A stretch of DNA of 64,000 nucleotides from Notospermus geniculatus (GCA_002633025.1 NMRB01000184.1:166147-230146), one strand, 5' to 3'; positions 46,408 through 58,266 are shown, counted from the first letter of the stretch. The notes: a model not told the origin generated them from the letters alone. Made by a program: numbers and translations.

Positions 46408-49400
46408 GTGCATTGGAACGAAAAAAATGGAGAAGAGCGAGGCCAATCAGACTCTGTCCTTCCATCAACACTGGCTCAAGGCCAAGCTGACCCTAGCCTT
46501 CCACCAATGCCAGATCAAGGTCAAGTAGACTCTGTCCTTCCTTCAGCACCACCTGCTCAAGACGAAGTAGACTCTGTCCACCCATCAACAACGGCTCAAG
46601 GCCAAGCAGACTCTATCCTTCCATCAACACCAGATCAAGGCCAAGCAGTCCCTAGCCTTCCACTGACGCCAGATCAAGGTCAAGTGGACCCTACCCTACC
46701 ATCAGCACTGGTTCAAGATCAACTAGACTCTTGCGATGATCATCCCCAGGATGTATCAAGAAGTGTTAAAATATTGCAGTGGAATGCTCAGTCGGTCACC
46801 AATAAGGTTGATGAACTGAAATTGCTTCTCCATGAATGGAATATAGATTTAGCATGCATCAGTGAGACAAGAATCACTGACAGTGAGAAATGGAAAAGTA
46901 AGTTCAAAGGCTATACTCTTTACAATTTTGCAAGACCCAATAGAGAAGGAGACATATTTGGGATTTGTTACTTTCTACTTTATATCATTCATATTTTTGT
47001 ATTTGAAAAATTTGACGAACATTAATAACTAACCCTATCAGTTTCATCCATTTATGCCAGAGCTGGTTGTCAGAGAATGACTACAGAACTGAATTCCTGC
47101 ATCAGACAGAACCATTCTCTCATCTGCGGTGACTTCAATGCCAAGCACTCATTGTGGGGTAGTTCTAAAACTAATTCATCTGGTTCTAAACTTCTGGATT
47201 GGTCTTCTGATAATGACCTCATCATTCTTAATGATAAGCAGCACACCTTCCAATGTCACTCCTCTGGTGCTACAGACTCAATGGATGTCTCCTTCGCTAG
47301 TCCTAGGATTGCAGACAGAATAACTCAGTGGAGAGTACTGGATGACACATTAGGTAGTGATCATTTTCCAATAGTTATGTCTTTGGAGTATCGAAGCAGA
47401 AGTAAGCTATCTACTAGGATTCCAAGATGGATTGTTCGTAAAGCAGACAGAGAGCTATTCCGAGAAATAATGTCAATTTCATCTCTTGATACCAAAGACA
47501 GGATTAAGCAGGACGGTACAAACATTGATACAAAGGTGAACATCTTGACTTCCTGCATTGTAGACGCAGCTGAACAGTGTTACCCTATCTCCAAACCCCG
47601 CAAGCGACCTCCTGCTCCTTGGTGGAATGATGACATCGCTAAAGCCAGAAGAGTGAAGAGAAAGGCTCGTAGACGTTGGAAGATATCGAATACCACCAGT
47701 AACAAAATCACCTTCAAGAAACACCAAGCATACCTTAAACGTTCCATCAAAGAGGCAAAAAGATCATCCTGGAGGGAATTCGTCAGTTCCATTAACAGAG
47801 ACACTCCATCTAGTGTGGTTTGGAAGAAAATTAAAGCAATTAATGGTGTTACTCAATCTGGCCCATCTGCGATTGTGCATGACCAACGAATGGTTACTGA
47901 TGAAGAAGAGCAGGCAAACCTTTTTGGTAGTTACTACGCCTCTAAGTGCTCAGTTCAAGAACCTCATGTCAATCAGAATTTGTTCTCTGGATTAGAAACT
48001 CATCTCCAAAACAATCACGATCTGCTCTGTGACCTGGAGGATCCATGTGACCAACCATTCACTTCTGTAGAATTGAATATGGCTTTGTCTGAACTGACCA
48101 ACTCGGCAACTGGGGCTGACAGGATTCACAACCAGATGCTTAAAGATCTACCAGAAGCAGGGAAAAGCATAGTCCTTTCAGTTGTCAATGATCTTTGGGA
48201 AGAGGGCTCCTACCCTTCTGATTGGAAGATAAGAAAGATCATTCCTTTGTTGAAGCCGAACAAAGACAAACAGGAGATAAAGTCCTACAGACCAGTTGCA
48301 TTAACCTCATGTCTGGGGAAACTTGTATTTCGCCCCAAATCTGGTACCACTGATGCCTTACTCAAGATAACAGAAATGTGCCATGACGGTCTACACAACA
48401 AAAAGTACACCATACTTGTACACCATACACCATAGACCTAGAGGGAGCATTCGATAAAGTCTGGTGGGATGGTCTGATTACGAAAGCTGCCTCTATCGGT
48501 ATAGCTGCGAAAATGCTCCAAGCGCTTCGCAACTTCTTAAGTGATCGTTACATTCAAGTTCAAGTGGGAGATCAAACTTCTGAGAAGATCAACATCACCG
48601 CAGGTACTCCACAGGGTGCTGTAATTAGCCCGACTATTTTCAACATTATAGCTGTGGTTACACTACATAAATCTCCGTGCTTTCCCCGGGGATTTTGCGG
48701 TTACACCTGTAAATCGCCGGGTCTAAATAGACCCGTGTCTGAAATCCCCGTGCTTATTAGCCCCAGCGATCTCGAAGGGGCAACGCCAGGGCTATTCTAA
48801 GCACGGAGATTCTATGTAGTGTAACCGCAAAATCCCCGTGTCTATTTGTAGTTCCACGCACCCCGACAGACGGCGATGCAAATTGATGAGTGAAGCGCAT
48901 GCGTATAGGCTATTTCACGCCTCCAGCAGCCACTTGATTGTGCAGAGTTGCCTACATGCAGTGCCCCTATCGCCGGGATACGGAACTTATTACCAATCGC
49001 ATTTTAAGTAGTGTAACCGCTCGCCGTGTCAACGCCGTGTTTTTTCTGGTTCGGAAAACCCCGTGTCTCAATAACCCCGGGGATTTTGGATAGGTGTAAC
49101 CACGGCTTATGATGTACGATCTGCCCTCCATTATCCCAGAGCTATCGACCCTAGCCACCTTTGCTGACGATCGGACTATAGAACTGTCACATTCTGATCT
49201 CCTCTACCTTGTGCGACAGGTCCCGGGCGACAGGTGAACCACGTTTTGGACGCAGTGGACCAATGGGCTCTCAAGTGGAAACTCAAGCTTTCTCGACCAA
49301 AAACTGAGTACACTGTCATACTAGGAAGCGAAAGCATGTCAAGCCATTGGATGAACTAGATCTTGTAATCCAAGGAGAGAGAATTAGTTACAACAGAAAT

Positions 49401-50945
49401 CCTAAGTCACTAGGCCTTATCCTTGACCCCACATTAACATGGAAAGCTCACATTGATTCATTGGTTGACCACTGTACACGTCGATTGAATCTGATGAAAG
49501 TAATTGCATCAAAGAGTTGGGGAGCTGATTTCACTACCCTCAGAACGTTCTTCCTCGCCTTCATTGGTAGCAAGATTGCATATGCTGCTGAAGTTTGCTC
49601 TTCCTGTAGCAGATCTCATATGGATAGACTGTGCCGAATCCAGAATTCTGCCCTTCGACTGATTACTGGCGCCCTGAAAACGACCCCTGTGGCTGCCATG
49701 GAAATAGAAACTGATATAATCCCTTTAGATTTGCTTGTTGACTCCATCGTCTTGAAGAAGAGGATCAGCTGCCACTTCATACCATACAACTCGCCTGGTA
49801 GGCTGCAAAGAGCAACAGCTCCTCTCAGCTTTTATCAGAGACCCAAGAAACTGCTGCATGATAGGAAAATCCACCTTCCTCACAAGTCTGACATTTCCTT
49901 CACCCATCAAGCGATCATCAATTCCATACCACCTTGGGAATGGTCACCTCCAGACATCCATCTCTCTCTACCTACCAATCCATCCAAATCAGGATCCACT
50001 GATATGCTGCTACAACAGTTAGCCCTGGAGGTCATCAATGAGGATTACAAAGACTGTATCACGGTATATACAGATGGTTCTCTTGATGCCTCTGCCGAAA
50101 AAGGGGGGCTGGCGCTGGGATCTATATCCCTTCAGAGGATATCGAGGTCATTCTTCCTTTGCCACCTTGCCCTATCCTAAATGCTGAACTGGTTGCTATT
50201 CAGCGAGCCTTGCAGGAGATCCAAATCTTACCTTCAGCTTCATATCCTGAGAGTCACTTCGTCATTCTTACTGACTCCAAGTCTTCTCTCCAAACGGTGG
50301 AAAATTACAAACCCTCAGAGTATTACCATCTTTGTCTATCTATATATGATCTCATCAAGAACATTCCTGGGAAGATAACTCTGCAACGGATTCCAAGCCA
50401 TGTGGGTATAAAGGGTAATGAGCGAGCAGACATCTTGGCCAAATTGGCTTCCAACAGTGGACCTGTCAACAAACCATCAGAGTCCCTTCCATCCTTCCTA
50501 TGCCAGGTTCGGAAGACGTCCAATGACATCTGGACTGATCGATGGCAATCAGGAACAACTGGTCGTATATACCATTCCATCCAGCCTGTCCCAAACTATG
50601 TGAGATTCAAAAACATCAACAGGAGTGACCAAGTGACCCTCTCAAGGCTTAGAATCCCACACTTCCCCACTCAAAGCTTCCTGTATATATTCAATCTGGT
50701 GGAGGATGCTACCTGCCTTCTGTGTGGAGCAGCTGAGGAGACAATCGACCACCTCATTTTTAATTGTTCAGAACTGGCTGGGCAGCGGACCTTTGACCCC
50801 CAACTGGAGCTTAAAATCATCTTCAAGAATCAAAACAACGAATGGTTGTCACTGTTTGAAATTGTCAAGGAGAGACAACGACGGATACGTGCTAGGGCTA
50901 TGCAGCCAGATGCATGATACTGCAAGATACAAGATACAGTGTACA
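46408..50945 (+). mobile_element. Dead I-superfamily non-LTR retrotransposon (EN-RT-RNase H)
   Basis: ORF pieces: 46408-47025, 47077-48435, about 48440-48649, 49108-49215, 49347-50180 and 50159-50917. The N-terminus is a Pro/Gln/Asp repeat (46445-46730). The AP-type endonuclease has QWNAQS, ISETRI, CGDFNAKHSLWG and SDHFPIV. The reverse transcriptase has DLEGAFDKVWW (motif A), GTPQGAVISPTIFN (motif B) and FADD (motif C). RNase H has YTDGSLDASAE, LTDSKSS and IPSHVGIKGNERAD, and a CCHC-like CLLCGAAEETIDHLIFNC ends it. It is inactive: an endonuclease deletion with stop near 46975, a tandem-duplication frameshift near 48420, a MITE in the RT, and a frameshift in RNase H near 50120. The 3' tail is GATACTGCAAGATACAAGATAC. 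A second 3' end lies at 55199. Confidence 0.92.
48650..49107. mobile_element. Harbinger-like MITE inserted in the LINE reverse transcriptase
   Basis: Ends GCTGTGGTTACAC / GTGTAACCACGGC, flanked by TTA(T) on both sides. Removing it joins FNI to the MYDLPSIIPEL...FADD frame, showing the exact insertion point between RT motifs B and C. It has an inner, imperfect repeat of the CCCCGTGTCT / GTGTAACCGC type. About 458 bp, non-coding. Confidence 0.82.
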
Positions 50946-50982
50946 AGACATGTCCCAACTTTCCTGTCCTACGCATTTGGAC

Positions 50983-51297
50983 TTACGTGTGGTGTAAGAC
51001 AAGTTTGGTGCAACAGAAGTAAATTCCTCCATCAGCTCCCCATCCTCTTCCATCAGCTCGATCCCTATCCCCATCTTCATCGTCGACAGGCAAATATCTG
51101 GTGAAGTTGTGTAACATGGCTGTCACCGCTATTAGCTGCCAATCCTTTTCATTAGGCTGCACTCTCATGTGATTGAGCGAAACCCGCCTGCGTTTCCATA
51201 CTCCAATGGTTCTTTCGACAGCTGACCGTGCACTTGCTGTGCATAATCCCATAGTGCATGTCCTACGACAGATCGTAAGATATGCATTTTGGGACAA
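50983..51297 (-). pseudogene. HARBI1-like transposase C-terminal fragment
   Basis: The minus strand encodes SARSAVERTIGVWKRR, MRVQPNEKDWQLIAVTAMLHNF and a Asp/Gly-rich end. VVERxxGVWKRR with the last catalytic Glu, followed by ATAxLHN, is the end of PIF/Harbinger (DDE_Tnp_4) transposases. The N-terminal two thirds with the catalytic Asp residues is not seen, so it is a remnant. Confidence 0.8.
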
Positions 51298-52179
51298 GCC
51301 TACGAGGTTTTTGGTGCAACCTGTTGTCGCAAATTCCTTATCTTACGACAAGAACTTAAAGGAGCTGGACGTCCAAATTGTAAACGCTCACTCACTGGTT
51401 CTCTATCCACGGGACGCCTGCGGTGCTGCCACCTATTGTCGGTGATTTGCACTGACGTGAATGTCGTGAGTGAGTTGCATTGGACCGGGCACCAGTCTAA
51501 CGATCACGGGGCGCTACTGGTGCTGCCACCTTCAAGAAGGAATAAAACTAGTTTGCTGGCCACTGTTTGTAAACAAACCAGTTTGTTTACAACTTGGACG
51601 TCGAGCTCCTTTAAGACAAGTACCGGTAAGTTTGGTGCAACCGGGCCCAGGAGAATTTTCTATTGTAGGCCTATTGGTCCGCTAGAACTTTGCTCCCGTC
51701 TTTTGGCGATAAGCACGGCTGACTTCTCTTGTCTTGGGGAGATTGTCCTACGACTACGTCGACATCAAGCTTCAGGGGGGGCAATGGGTCCTGCCACTGC
51801 TAGTATCCATTCTACGGACTGAGTCCAAATGGACTGAGTAAAGCTCCAGTCACATATCCACTCCGGGGCCCGTACGGCGAGTAAAAACAGACATTTTGGC
51901 CAATTTCTACGGTGCCCAGTTTGATCCAGCCTACTTTCCGCCTATCTATTGAGGCGATTTCGGCATGATTCATCATAGATCCGAGTTTCAGTCTCTAAAA
52001 TCCGCAGCAAGCCGCTGGGTGGGGAAAATCGTACGGGGCCCGGTGCATTTGTGACCTAGGCTTAACATGGTCTGAGTGCCAAAATGTGAAAAATGCAAGA
52101 AACAAGCCGTTTTGTGATATTATATCAAAGAATACTGCCAAGGTACTGACATGACTGAGAAGACTAGTACTCCCCCTCA

Positions 52180-53020
52180 TTAGCTCACCCGTGAGCTTTA
52201 GTCGTCAGTCAGCGTCCGTCGTCGTCGTCCGTTAGCAGGGCACGTTTCGTAACCGCTGGAGCTATTGATCTGAAACTTGGTACATATATACCCCCTAGGT
52301 CAGATGACCTATGACACCAAGTTTCGGTCCGATTCGATTCTTGGCTTGGCCTCCAGGTGGCCAAAACCCAAAACACAAAAATTGCAATAACTCCTGAACT
52401 AATGACTGGATCATCTCCAAATTTTTATCATAAGGTGTATATCTTATTAGGATACATAACATATATAACGGGTTTTTTATTTGAACTACTTTTCAAGGTC
52501 ACAGAGGTCAAAATTCGACAAAAGTAACCTGCCACAGTTCTTAATTATTTCACCGAGAGTCTTCATATCTTGCATAAACGTGTATTAGAGGGGTACCTTC
52601 AAAAATACCGAGTTTTGGCCCGCTCGGACATCCAATATGGCCACCAGGTGGCGTAACCTGAAAATTATCCAAGTGCTAAAACTCAGGAACGGCTTGACCC
52701 AGAGTGCTCAAATTTGATATTTACCTCCCTCTTGATGACCTTTACAAGCAAAATTTCAGCCTGATTAAACTTCCAATATGGCCGCCAGGTGGCGTAACCC
52801 GAAAATCATCAAATGTGCTATAACTCAGGAACGACTTGACCCAGAGCACTCAAATGTGCTATGTGGCTCCCTCTAGATGACCTTTATGTGCACGTAAAGT
52901 TTTGGCCCGATCGGAGATCCAATATGGCCGCCAGGTGGCATAACCCCAAAGTCATTGAAGTCCTGCAACTTGGGAATGACTTGACCCAGGTTGCTCATAA
53001 CTGACATGCACCTCTCTCTG
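52180..53020 (+). repeat. Tandem about-143-bp repeat with CTCF-like cores (copy 1)
   Basis: Successive units carry ATCCAATATGGCCGCCAGGT, TAACTCAGGAACGACTTGAC, CCCAGAGTGCTCAAA and CTCCCTCTAGATGACC blocks. Cores CCACCAGGTGGCG (52641-52653), CCGCCAGGTGGCG (52782-52794) and CCGCCAGGTGGCA (52928-52940) match the CTCF core CCASYAGRKGGCR at 13, 12 and 12 positions. A weaker CCTCCAGGTGGCC lies near 52349. Confidence 0.85.
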
Positions 53021-53390
53021 TCATTACACTATTATGTTCAAACGGGTGAGCACATGGTCCATGGACCATTTCATTTTTCTCCAGCAAAAGCGGGCGACAG
53101 CGAGTTTAGTGAGTTACGTTCAACTTACATTCTGCATTTTAGAATCCGATCAACACTTCTGGGTATCGGTATTTCCAGGAAATATCATGGGACTAGGTAG
53201 CCCCATTTCGAATCAGTCGCAGGACGGCAGGCACGGCCTGTTTCACGTGGAGCAACCTTTGGAACGAGGTTGCAAAATACCCAGCATCGCTTTCCGTGAA
53301 TCGTTACCTCGAAAGGCGTGCCACATGACGTGACGCCGTCATGTTTTGTTGCTATTTATAGACTGAGTGCGGAGCTCTATTGGGTTGATG

Positions 53391-53612
53391 CACAGGCACT
53401 CTCTGAGAGTCGTCAGTAGGGTTATTGGTTAAACTCGGGGTCAAAGGCTAGGGTTAAGGGGCTAAACAGTAGGGAGGTATCTAGTACATAATATATAAAA
53501 TATTATATATTATACTAGGCCTAGGGACTCCCTACGTAGCCCCCTAACCCTAACCCTAGCCTTGACCCCTAGTTAACCCTAACCCTACTGACGACTCTCA
53601 GAGGTGCCTGTG
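53391..53612. mobile_element. hAT-like hairpin with telomere-like CCCTAA blocks
   Basis: Ends CACAGGCA... / ...TGCCTGTG with GTTGATG on both sides (53384-53390, 53613-53619). The arms pair almost fully (GAGAGTCGTCAGTAGGGTTA) around an AT loop. The right arm holds CCCTAACCCTAACCCTAG, the left arm the degenerate TTAGGG complement. Confidence 0.82.
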
Positions 53613-53971
53613 GTTGATGTAACTTGGGGATTTCATATCGGCTTAGCAAAGAACAAAATGTTACAGTTTTGTTTTTCTTACTCTTTTCACGTTCTACATA
53701 TTGAAAATAACCATTTCTTACCAATTTATGGTGATAACATTTCATTATTATTGTTTATATCATTTTTTGGCACTCAGTCCAAGTTACTCTGTCCATTTGG
53801 ACTCAGTCCATAGAATGGATACTATACACCCCTGCCACTCACCGAATTGAAGTGGTTGTGTTTTTATACCGTCAATGTTGGGTGGTGCCGAGTAACGGTC
53901 ACCAAAACGTAAAGCTGAGAAAACCCTGTTCTTGCTATTGGCCAACAGGGAAGAATTTACAATGTGTAACG

Positions 53972-54759
53972 CACAGGGACTTGAGGCATGCATTGCAGGG
54001 GTGGTGGGCGTGTTACAGAGGTCCAATAACAAACCCCCGAGTAATGCCCCGGTATACTGACGTATACCCAGTAGAAAAATAACAAGGGATACAACTTCAC
54101 ACCAGATCCCATTCGGACATTTTCACTTCAACGATCTGCCGAGAAGCCAAATCTCAACCAAATTTCACAAACAAGGTACCGTTTTGAAGCTGAGAGTGTA
54201 TAGATTCAAAATAAACCAAAATTTATTTCAAATCTTGATACCGTACATTGATTTGGGCACTCGAAAGTGCCAAAACCTCCCGATTTTTCCCTCTGCGAAT
54301 GAATTCAGCCCAGGAAATCAGGCCCCAACGATCCACAAAAGTGAAGAGATCTCCACAACCACCCGGCCGATTGAGATAAAACGTATATCAATTTCAACAG
54401 GAGAAAGATTCAAAACTAACTTACCACCACTTGAGGAATTTAATCTAATCCAAATGTGTTTTTGACAACTTTTCAACGAAAAAGTCGGCCAAAAGATCAT
54501 GTCAACATGATCAGCTGGACGACTCTGCGCACTCGCATCAGCTTCAAAACGGTACCTTGTTTGTGGAATTTGGTTGAGATTTGGCTTCTCGGCAGATCGT
54601 TCAAGTGAAAATGTCCGAATGGGATCTGGTGTGAAGTTGTATCCCTTGTTATTTTTCTACTGGGTATACGTCAGTCTACCGGGGCATTACTCGGGGGTTT
54701 GTTATTGGACCTCTGTAACACGCCCACCACCCCTGCAATGCATGCCTCAAGTCCCTGTG
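53972..54759. mobile_element. hAT-like foldback with exact 8-bp target duplication
   Basis: Ends CACAGGGAC / GTCCCTGTG, arms of about 223 bp (53972-54195 and 54538-54759) nearly identical in inverted order, 340-bp centre without coding potential, and GTGTAACG at 53964-53971 and 54760-54767. The 8-bp duplication and CAnnG ends fit hAT. Confidence 0.9.
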
Positions 54760-55198
54760 GTGTAACGGAATCTACCCTCTGCACATAAGTTCGATTTTAT
54801 AGGTTCGAGGTAAAAGGAACTGCCAATGACTATGTCCATACTGGTTGGATGGTCACGAATTCGGTCACTTAAACCCTTAAATTCTAAACGTGTAATAGGG
54901 GCCTATAATCTGACCTCTGCACAATCTATTTTTAGGTTCGGGGTGAAGGAACCGTCAATTGGAGGACACTGCTCGGCCTGTTGCTGTCCCTCATTCCGTA
55001 TATCACTGGACTGTCTGATACGACAGCGCGGCCACAACTCCCCCGTGGTTGTACAGCAAAGAATGTGCCAGGCGGGAAGAAGATTGCGTGCGTAAATGCA
55101 GCTTTCAACGACGTCATCTCCGCCTGTGCTGTATTGGGCGACGCACTTGTCGTAATCGTCATGGAAGGATGTTCGCCAAAACAAGCAGTCAAACTGAA

Positions 55199-55290
55199 AC
55201 TGTGTGAAATTGTCAAGGAGAGACAACGACGGATACGTGCTAGGGCTATACAGCCAGATGCATGATACTGCAAGATACAAGAAGATACAT
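55199..55290 (+). mobile_element. 5'-truncated LINE 3' end
   Basis: GAAATTGTCAAGGAGAGACA.. through GATGCATGATACTGCAAGAT is almost identical to the LINE end at 50855-50935. It encodes the same EIVKERQRRIRARA C-terminus and tail. Upstream sequence (54981-55198) is unrelated to that LINE yet open in the same frame. Confidence 0.88.
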
Positions 55291-56040
55291 TTATTGACTG
55301 TTCGTAAAAGGGACGAAAACTAGTAATATTTAGACGATAAAGTAACGCTTAGGAGTATTTTTTTTACATTTAAAACAGCGGCCTAGCCAGCTAAAATCAG
55401 CTGAAGAATCCAAGATGGAAGTCACTTATGGCAGCTATGTATGTATGATTTATTGAAATTAAAATAGAAAGTACAGGAGTCCAGGGCCGAAGCAGAGCAT
55501 TATTGGCCCTGGAAGGAAGAAATAATACTAGAAATAAACTGACAGGCCGACAGGCCAACATAAACCATGCATTTAACTGAACACAGAATCAAAATTAATA
55601 AGTACAAAATATAAGAGAAAGATAATGAGAGAGAGAATAAAAAAGAGAGCTCAAACGGTGGTGGGTGGCAGCCATTCCTATATTAACTGGACATGAAGAA
55701 GTAGTCGGTACATTGTAGAAGAGGGACAAGAAAGGACACACACTATACAGATAACTATACGTACATGTACACTGAGAAGGCGCGGGGGGGGGGAGGGGGA
55801 GCAATGTAGTGATGAGAATGGACCAAACTATAATCATACATACATACATACATACTTATGGCAGGGTTAGTATTGACGACCGGAAGTAGTCAATCTGGAC
55901 ATGCGCAGGAGGTTGGGCTCAATCATCTGATCATTTGTGAGAAAGTGATCATTCCCATCTACCCCTGCAGCAGGCTGCCAATGCATAAGGATACTCACCA
56001 GGTCACCTGCCAAAGAAATTCACCGGACACAGAAAAAACA
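55290..56040. other. Gene-free interval with microsatellites
   Basis: Contains a G-run (about 55783-55800) and (CATA)n at 55838-55856. The minus-strand frame 55595-55849 is low-complexity. No gene is supported. Confidence 0.5.
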
Positions 56041-56045
56041 CACGC

Positions 56046-56411
56046 CTAGGGTTGTAAAACTAAATTTAGGCGTGTGGTTTTTAGCAAGCCTATTTTTTTT
56101 AAAGAAAAGGCCTGTACATGAGCAGTTAAGTCTGTACACAACACCTCTCGATTGCTGTGGTGCTGAATATGTTTTTTCCCATTGGCTTGTAAGTGGGTCT
56201 TGAGGGTGTCTTGTTTGGTAAATGCCACATCAATGCTGGCGAGATTTTGAATGAGTCTCTTGATCTTATATGATGCATTGCCAATGAATGGGAGTGAGAT
56301 AATGATTGGGGATCTGGTGTTTATTCCACCTTTGGCTGCGCTGTCCTTGGCTTTGTAATTGCTGATTGTCGTTTGAATGGTTCTCTGGACTGTGTTTCGG
56401 GGAGTAGCCAT
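56046..56411 (-). pseudogene. Possible Penelope-like element fragment
   Basis: A 121-codon minus-strand frame contains IIISLPFIGNASYKIKRLIQ and VAFTKQDTLKTHLQ, an arrangement resembling the thumb/linker of Penelope-like reverse transcriptases (LPYI..S.KIxRI.. then VAFKxxNTL). No RT core or GIY-YIG part is seen nearby. Identification rests on this short resemblance. Confidence 0.4.
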
Positions 56412-56419
56412 TCACGTCT

Positions 56420-57045
56420 GCATGAACGAACGTTGGATGTGTTCCAGTTCAGCATCTAAGCACTTGCACATAGTGTTAGTGCTCTGCGAGTGAGAGTTCC
56501 TATAATTCCAAATTTTACCTGTTGGGGATGGTCTGATTTGGCCTTTCCTATGAAAAAATAATCCAACCTCCACTCCGAGCCCATACTAGCTCTTTTAAGT
56601 GAAAGCCATGTCAACGGGTTCAATCTTGCTAGATAATAAAAGCCACCAAGAATATATAAGTACCAAGAATGTACAACTTAGTAATCAAGCAAAAGGTTGG
56701 GCATTAAGTTACTTTTTCTGATAATAGAGGGCGTACAGTGTACGGTAATAACCAACGTTGAGATTTAACGGTTGTTGACTGAATTGTATTGTAAAGTTAC
56801 AGACATATTACTGGCATACATTTTTTTTAATTTTGATGAAACCATGGATTTGTTGTTACATGTATACCGGTATGTCAGAGTGCCCAACCCCGAGATCAAG
56901 TACATTGTACAATATCAATTTATCGGAAATATGGTCCATTCAAAACTGGTGTGTAGCTCGGTTATTTCAGAGTGCATAAAACTATGGGAGGTGCATTTTG
57001 TTCCTAATGATCTTCTCTACACAATAACTCTTCACAAATTAAGAT
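56420..57045. other. No gene recognised
   Basis: AT-rich; a plus frame 56772-57098 of 108 codons has no family signature and runs into the transposon end at 57054, so it is probably chance. Confidence 0.45.
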
Positions 57046-57053
57046 CCCTTCTA

Positions 57054-57703
57054 CAGACTGGGCCGTCACGCAGTACCGTGGTCGATAAGTGCACGTGACT
57101 TTGTCGCGCCAAACCGCGAAATGACTGAATATTCGTTTTGGCAGAAAACACCTGTGAATCCTGCGTGGAGGGGACGGAAACTTCTCACCGTAAACTTATA
57201 CAATTTTCGTCAATAAACAAGCAAGAATTCACTGTGTCGTACTCACGTTTAAAGATTTTACAGGCAATTTTAGACCGAAATTTACCTAGTGGAAGGCCTG
57301 TCGTGCCTACCTGCATTATATGCCATTTTCGGCGCCACAAGCGCCTGCAGAGCTTGAAATTCAGTTCAGGTATGTAGATAAGATAATAGAGATTGCATTT
57401 GGACAGGTCATTTCAAAATGACGCCTTTTTTAAACAATTGACGCTTTTTTGAAATCAGACGTGCTAAAGTCTCTTATCTTTGGGTGGTCTCGGTTAGCCG
57501 CGATTGCTGTTGTAATCTCCACAAGTAAACCATTGTAAACGTTGACTTTAACTGCCACTTGATATCACGCTGCAGCGCGACCACGATTCCCACCATGCTC
57601 AGCGAGCAGTTGTGCGGTTGCGCCACATTCGATCCACTTCCTCTTTTCACCACGGATTTCACGGTAAAGCGTGAATCACGGTACCGCGTGACGGCCCAGT
57701 CTG
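57054..57703. mobile_element. 650-bp terminal-repeat element, TTCTA duplication
   Basis: Ends CAGACTGGGCCGTCACGC / GCGTGACGGCCCAGTCTG plus GTACCGTG inside; TTCTA at 57049-57053 and 57704-57708. Interior frames (for example 57138-57377) have CxxC-like pairs but no recognised transposase. Superfamily unresolved. Confidence 0.72.
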
Positions 57704-58266
57704 TTCTAGTCGGGTCAATTTACAAAAAAGCTGGAACAAATTGCAACAAAAGGTTTTTTGATGGTTTCGTGTAGTATTGAATGTGGTTAACAACATATCA
57801 AAAATCGCAAAAAATCGCAACATTGGAAAGTCGAAAAAACCGTTGCCATAGCAACCATGCATGTTACAGGATCACCAGAGGCAAATTAGTAAACGCACTT
57901 TTTGAGAAAAGTGGCCCTTGGGTAGGCTTCGGAGTTGTACATTCTTGGTACTTATACTCTAGTTTCGTTCTTGTAAGGTTACTTTACTGAATACCCATAT
58001 GACCGCCTACCCTGTTGAATATGCATGGCAAAATAAAGAGGTGTTCAATGTGACTGACAGGCGAGGAGGGAAAGGGCTATTGAAGACTCGCTCATTGGTC
58101 AGTTATGTTGAATGATCAATAAATTCTTTGTGGGCTAGGCCTAAACCTACAGCATGAATATCTGAAGTAACCTTAGGAGAAAGAAACTAGAGTATATTCT
58201 TGGTATCACCAACAACAAACTTTGATTTGTCTTCCTCTTTCAGGTGTTCCCATCAGGTCGGCGACC

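Larger units (their letters stand above)
51803..53822. mobile_element. 2.0-kb TA-target element enclosing the CTCF-like array
   Basis: Inverted ends GTATCCATTCTACGGACTGA.. and ..TCAGTCCATAGAATGGATAC continue for about 40 bp (GAGTCCAAATGGAC), each bordered by TA (51801-51802, 53823-53824). There is no transposase. It contains the tandem array 52180-53020 and a hairpin element 53391-53612. The two ends could instead be independent copies. Confidence 0.6.

Noticed and set aside
53520-53580. Interstitial telomere or chromosome-fusion scar
   Set aside because: The CCCTAA hexamers lie inside a hairpin element with its own ends and flanking duplication.
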